This document shows, piece after piece, positions 5,938-6,567 of a stretch of 6,567 nucleotides of DNA. The notes beneath the pieces were generated by a model. That model had not been told where the DNA came from. It was given only the letters and a program-made list of their open reading frames with translations, and did not search any database. Position 1 is the first letter of the stretch. Each line of letters starts with the position of its first letter. A program made the translations under genes and the position numbers. Source of the stretch: Pedobacter sp. UBA2067 (GTDB lineage: Bacteria > Bacteroidota > Bacteroidia > Sphingobacteriales > Sphingobacteriaceae); assembly GCA_002333205.1 (NCBI GenBank), contig DDAD01000007.1, positions 1 through 6,567 of the forward strand. The letters are read 5' to 3'.

Positions 5938-6390
5938 TTATTCTACAGCGGCGATCGTAGCTTGTCTCGCTACCGATTTCCATTCCCCATTACGTTTCAT
6001 CCAGATGTTGGTAAACCTCCTCGTCAATTGCTTTCCGGCATGATCCGTTACCCCTTGCGGCGCTATTTCTTCTCGTCCCATCACGATTGCAGTGTTATCG
6101 ATGATTGATACTTTCTCAATCACCCGGTTAAACTGCTCGTAATTAAGTTTACCTGATCTGATTAGGGCCGCAACATCACTTTTCGTTACCACAATATTCG
6201 CTGGATTATTAACCAGGAACTCGGGTGCCCAAAGTTTATTGAAGAGCGTTGCCGTATCGCCTTTTAAGACGGCTTGCACTTCAGCTTGTTCAAGATTTCT
6301 GATGGTTTGTTCAGTAGCTGATTTCGACTGTGCAGCTACATTTAGGGAGTAGATTGAAGCAATTAGCAGCAATCCTATTAATCTTTTCAT
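5938..6390 (-). CDS. Secreted DUF4440/NTF2-like protein
   Basis: A 150-residue exported protein. Residues 1-20 are a Sec signal peptide (MKRLIGLLLIASIYSLNVAA), with likely cleavage before Gln21. The rest is one cone-shaped NTF2-like (SnoaL/DUF4440) domain: the opening helix has EQTIRNLEQAEVQAVLKGD, then LWAPEFLVNNP and the TKSDVAALIRSGKL segment, then strands VSIIDNTAIVMG and the diagnostic closing pair RRFTNIWMKRNGEWKSVARQ (125-144). The fold is used for ligand binding or small-molecule enzymes. DUF4440 proteins are widespread in Bacteroidota and mostly uncharacterised, so no reaction is assigned. It is convergent with the kinase gene and not in an operon here. The ATG has a weak leader (ATAAAG), and a candidate promoter lies about 45-75 nt upstream. 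Confidence 0.88.
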   Translation of the reverse strand: MKRLIGLLLIASIYSLNVAAQSKSATEQTIRNLEQAEVQAVLKGDTATLFNKLWAPEFLVNNPANIVVTKSDVAALIRSGKLNYEQFNRVIEKVSIIDNTAIVMGREEIAPQGVTDHAGKQLTRRFTNIWMKRNGEWKSVARQATIAAVE

Positions 6391-6434
6391 GACTTTATGT
6401 TTAAGTAGATGTTTTCAGTCATTTTTCGAGCATG

Positions 6435-6463
6435 CAAATACATTCAAAATGAGGTATTCCCAA
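6435..6463 (-). promoter_or_regulatory. Candidate promoter of the DUF4440 gene
   Basis: On the minus strand, TTG (6463-6461), 18 nt, then TGTATTTG (6442-6435) matches 7 of 8 positions of the Bacteroidota -7 consensus TAnnTTTG with acceptable spacing to the -33 element. Transcription would start near 6428, giving a leader of about 38 nt before the ATG at 6390. The region is AT-rich, so chance matches are likely. Confidence 0.33.
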
Positions 6464-6480
6464 GCATCATTTCTATAATA

Positions 6481-6521
6481 AATATACTTATTTGCTTGTA
6501 AATATGTATGTTATGTTTTTG
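6481..6521 (+). promoter_or_regulatory. AT-rich dyad overlapping a candidate rightward promoter
   Basis: TTTG at 6491-6494, 17 nt, then TATGTTTT at 6512-6519 (7 of 8 to TAnnTTTG) could be a promoter for a gene beyond the right edge. Over its -33 part lies a dyad: ATACTTATTT (6484-6493) against AAATATGTAT (6500-6509), one mismatch, extendable to 6481-6512 with a G-T pair. Such a dyad could be an operator. The window ends before any gene can be confirmed. Nothing else is visible in the gene-free stretch 6391-6567. Confidence 0.22.
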
Positions 6522-6567
6522 TTGATGAATGCTGGTTGGTTCAATGTAGGGAATCTTCGAGATGCGC

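Noticed and set aside
6525..6567. An ATG at 6525 opens a frame running to the right edge (MNAGWFNVGNLRDA).
   Set aside because: Only 14 codons are visible, with no ribosome-binding site or recognisable family, and the candidate promoter is too close. It cannot be called a gene from this window.

Overview
The window looks like chromosomal DNA of a Bacteroidota bacterium, probably Sphingobacteriaceae-like (Pedobacter/Mucilaginibacter type). This rests on the moderate-to-low GC, start codons with weak or no Shine-Dalgarno, a subtilase with long insertions typical of this phylum, a TPR-lipoprotein histidine kinase with the H-box style of this phylum, and a DUF4440-type secreted protein. The genus is inference. 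Most of the window is ordinary housekeeping or accessory sequence, and I see no phage, transposase, CRISPR or defence locus.

Layout, left to right. A terminator at the left edge closes a gene lying outside the window. A gene for a secreted S8 serine peptidase follows on the + strand, ending in a short terminator-like hairpin. Next is a two-gene unit with a 15-nt gap: an AHSA1/SRPBCC-domain protein and a tiny Ser/Thr/Asp-rich lipoprotein, closed by a strong hairpin terminator. A PRISE-type (progesterone 5-beta-reductase/iridoid-synthase-like) short-chain reductase comes next. The 139-nt gap after it is the most unusual part of the window. It holds a bulge-free 58-nt inverted repeat, a 34-codon reading frame whose start resembles the N-terminus of a GNAT acetyltransferase, and a small hairpin carrying an in-frame ATG-to-stop mini-ORF just before a TTG start. 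That TTG begins a lipoprotein-type TPR sensor histidine kinase. The kinase is convergent with a minus-strand gene for a secreted DUF4440/NTF2-like protein. The last ~180 nt are AT-rich, gene-free and probably promoter DNA for genes leaving in both directions.

How the genes relate. Only the AHSA1-lipoprotein pair looks like an operon. The kinase has no response-regulator gene beside it on the sequence shown. The AHSA1 and reductase genes share an identical 10-nt element about 30 nt before their starts, which may be a shared promoter element. I found no convincing evidence for a complete novel system; the best leads are in 4091-4232.
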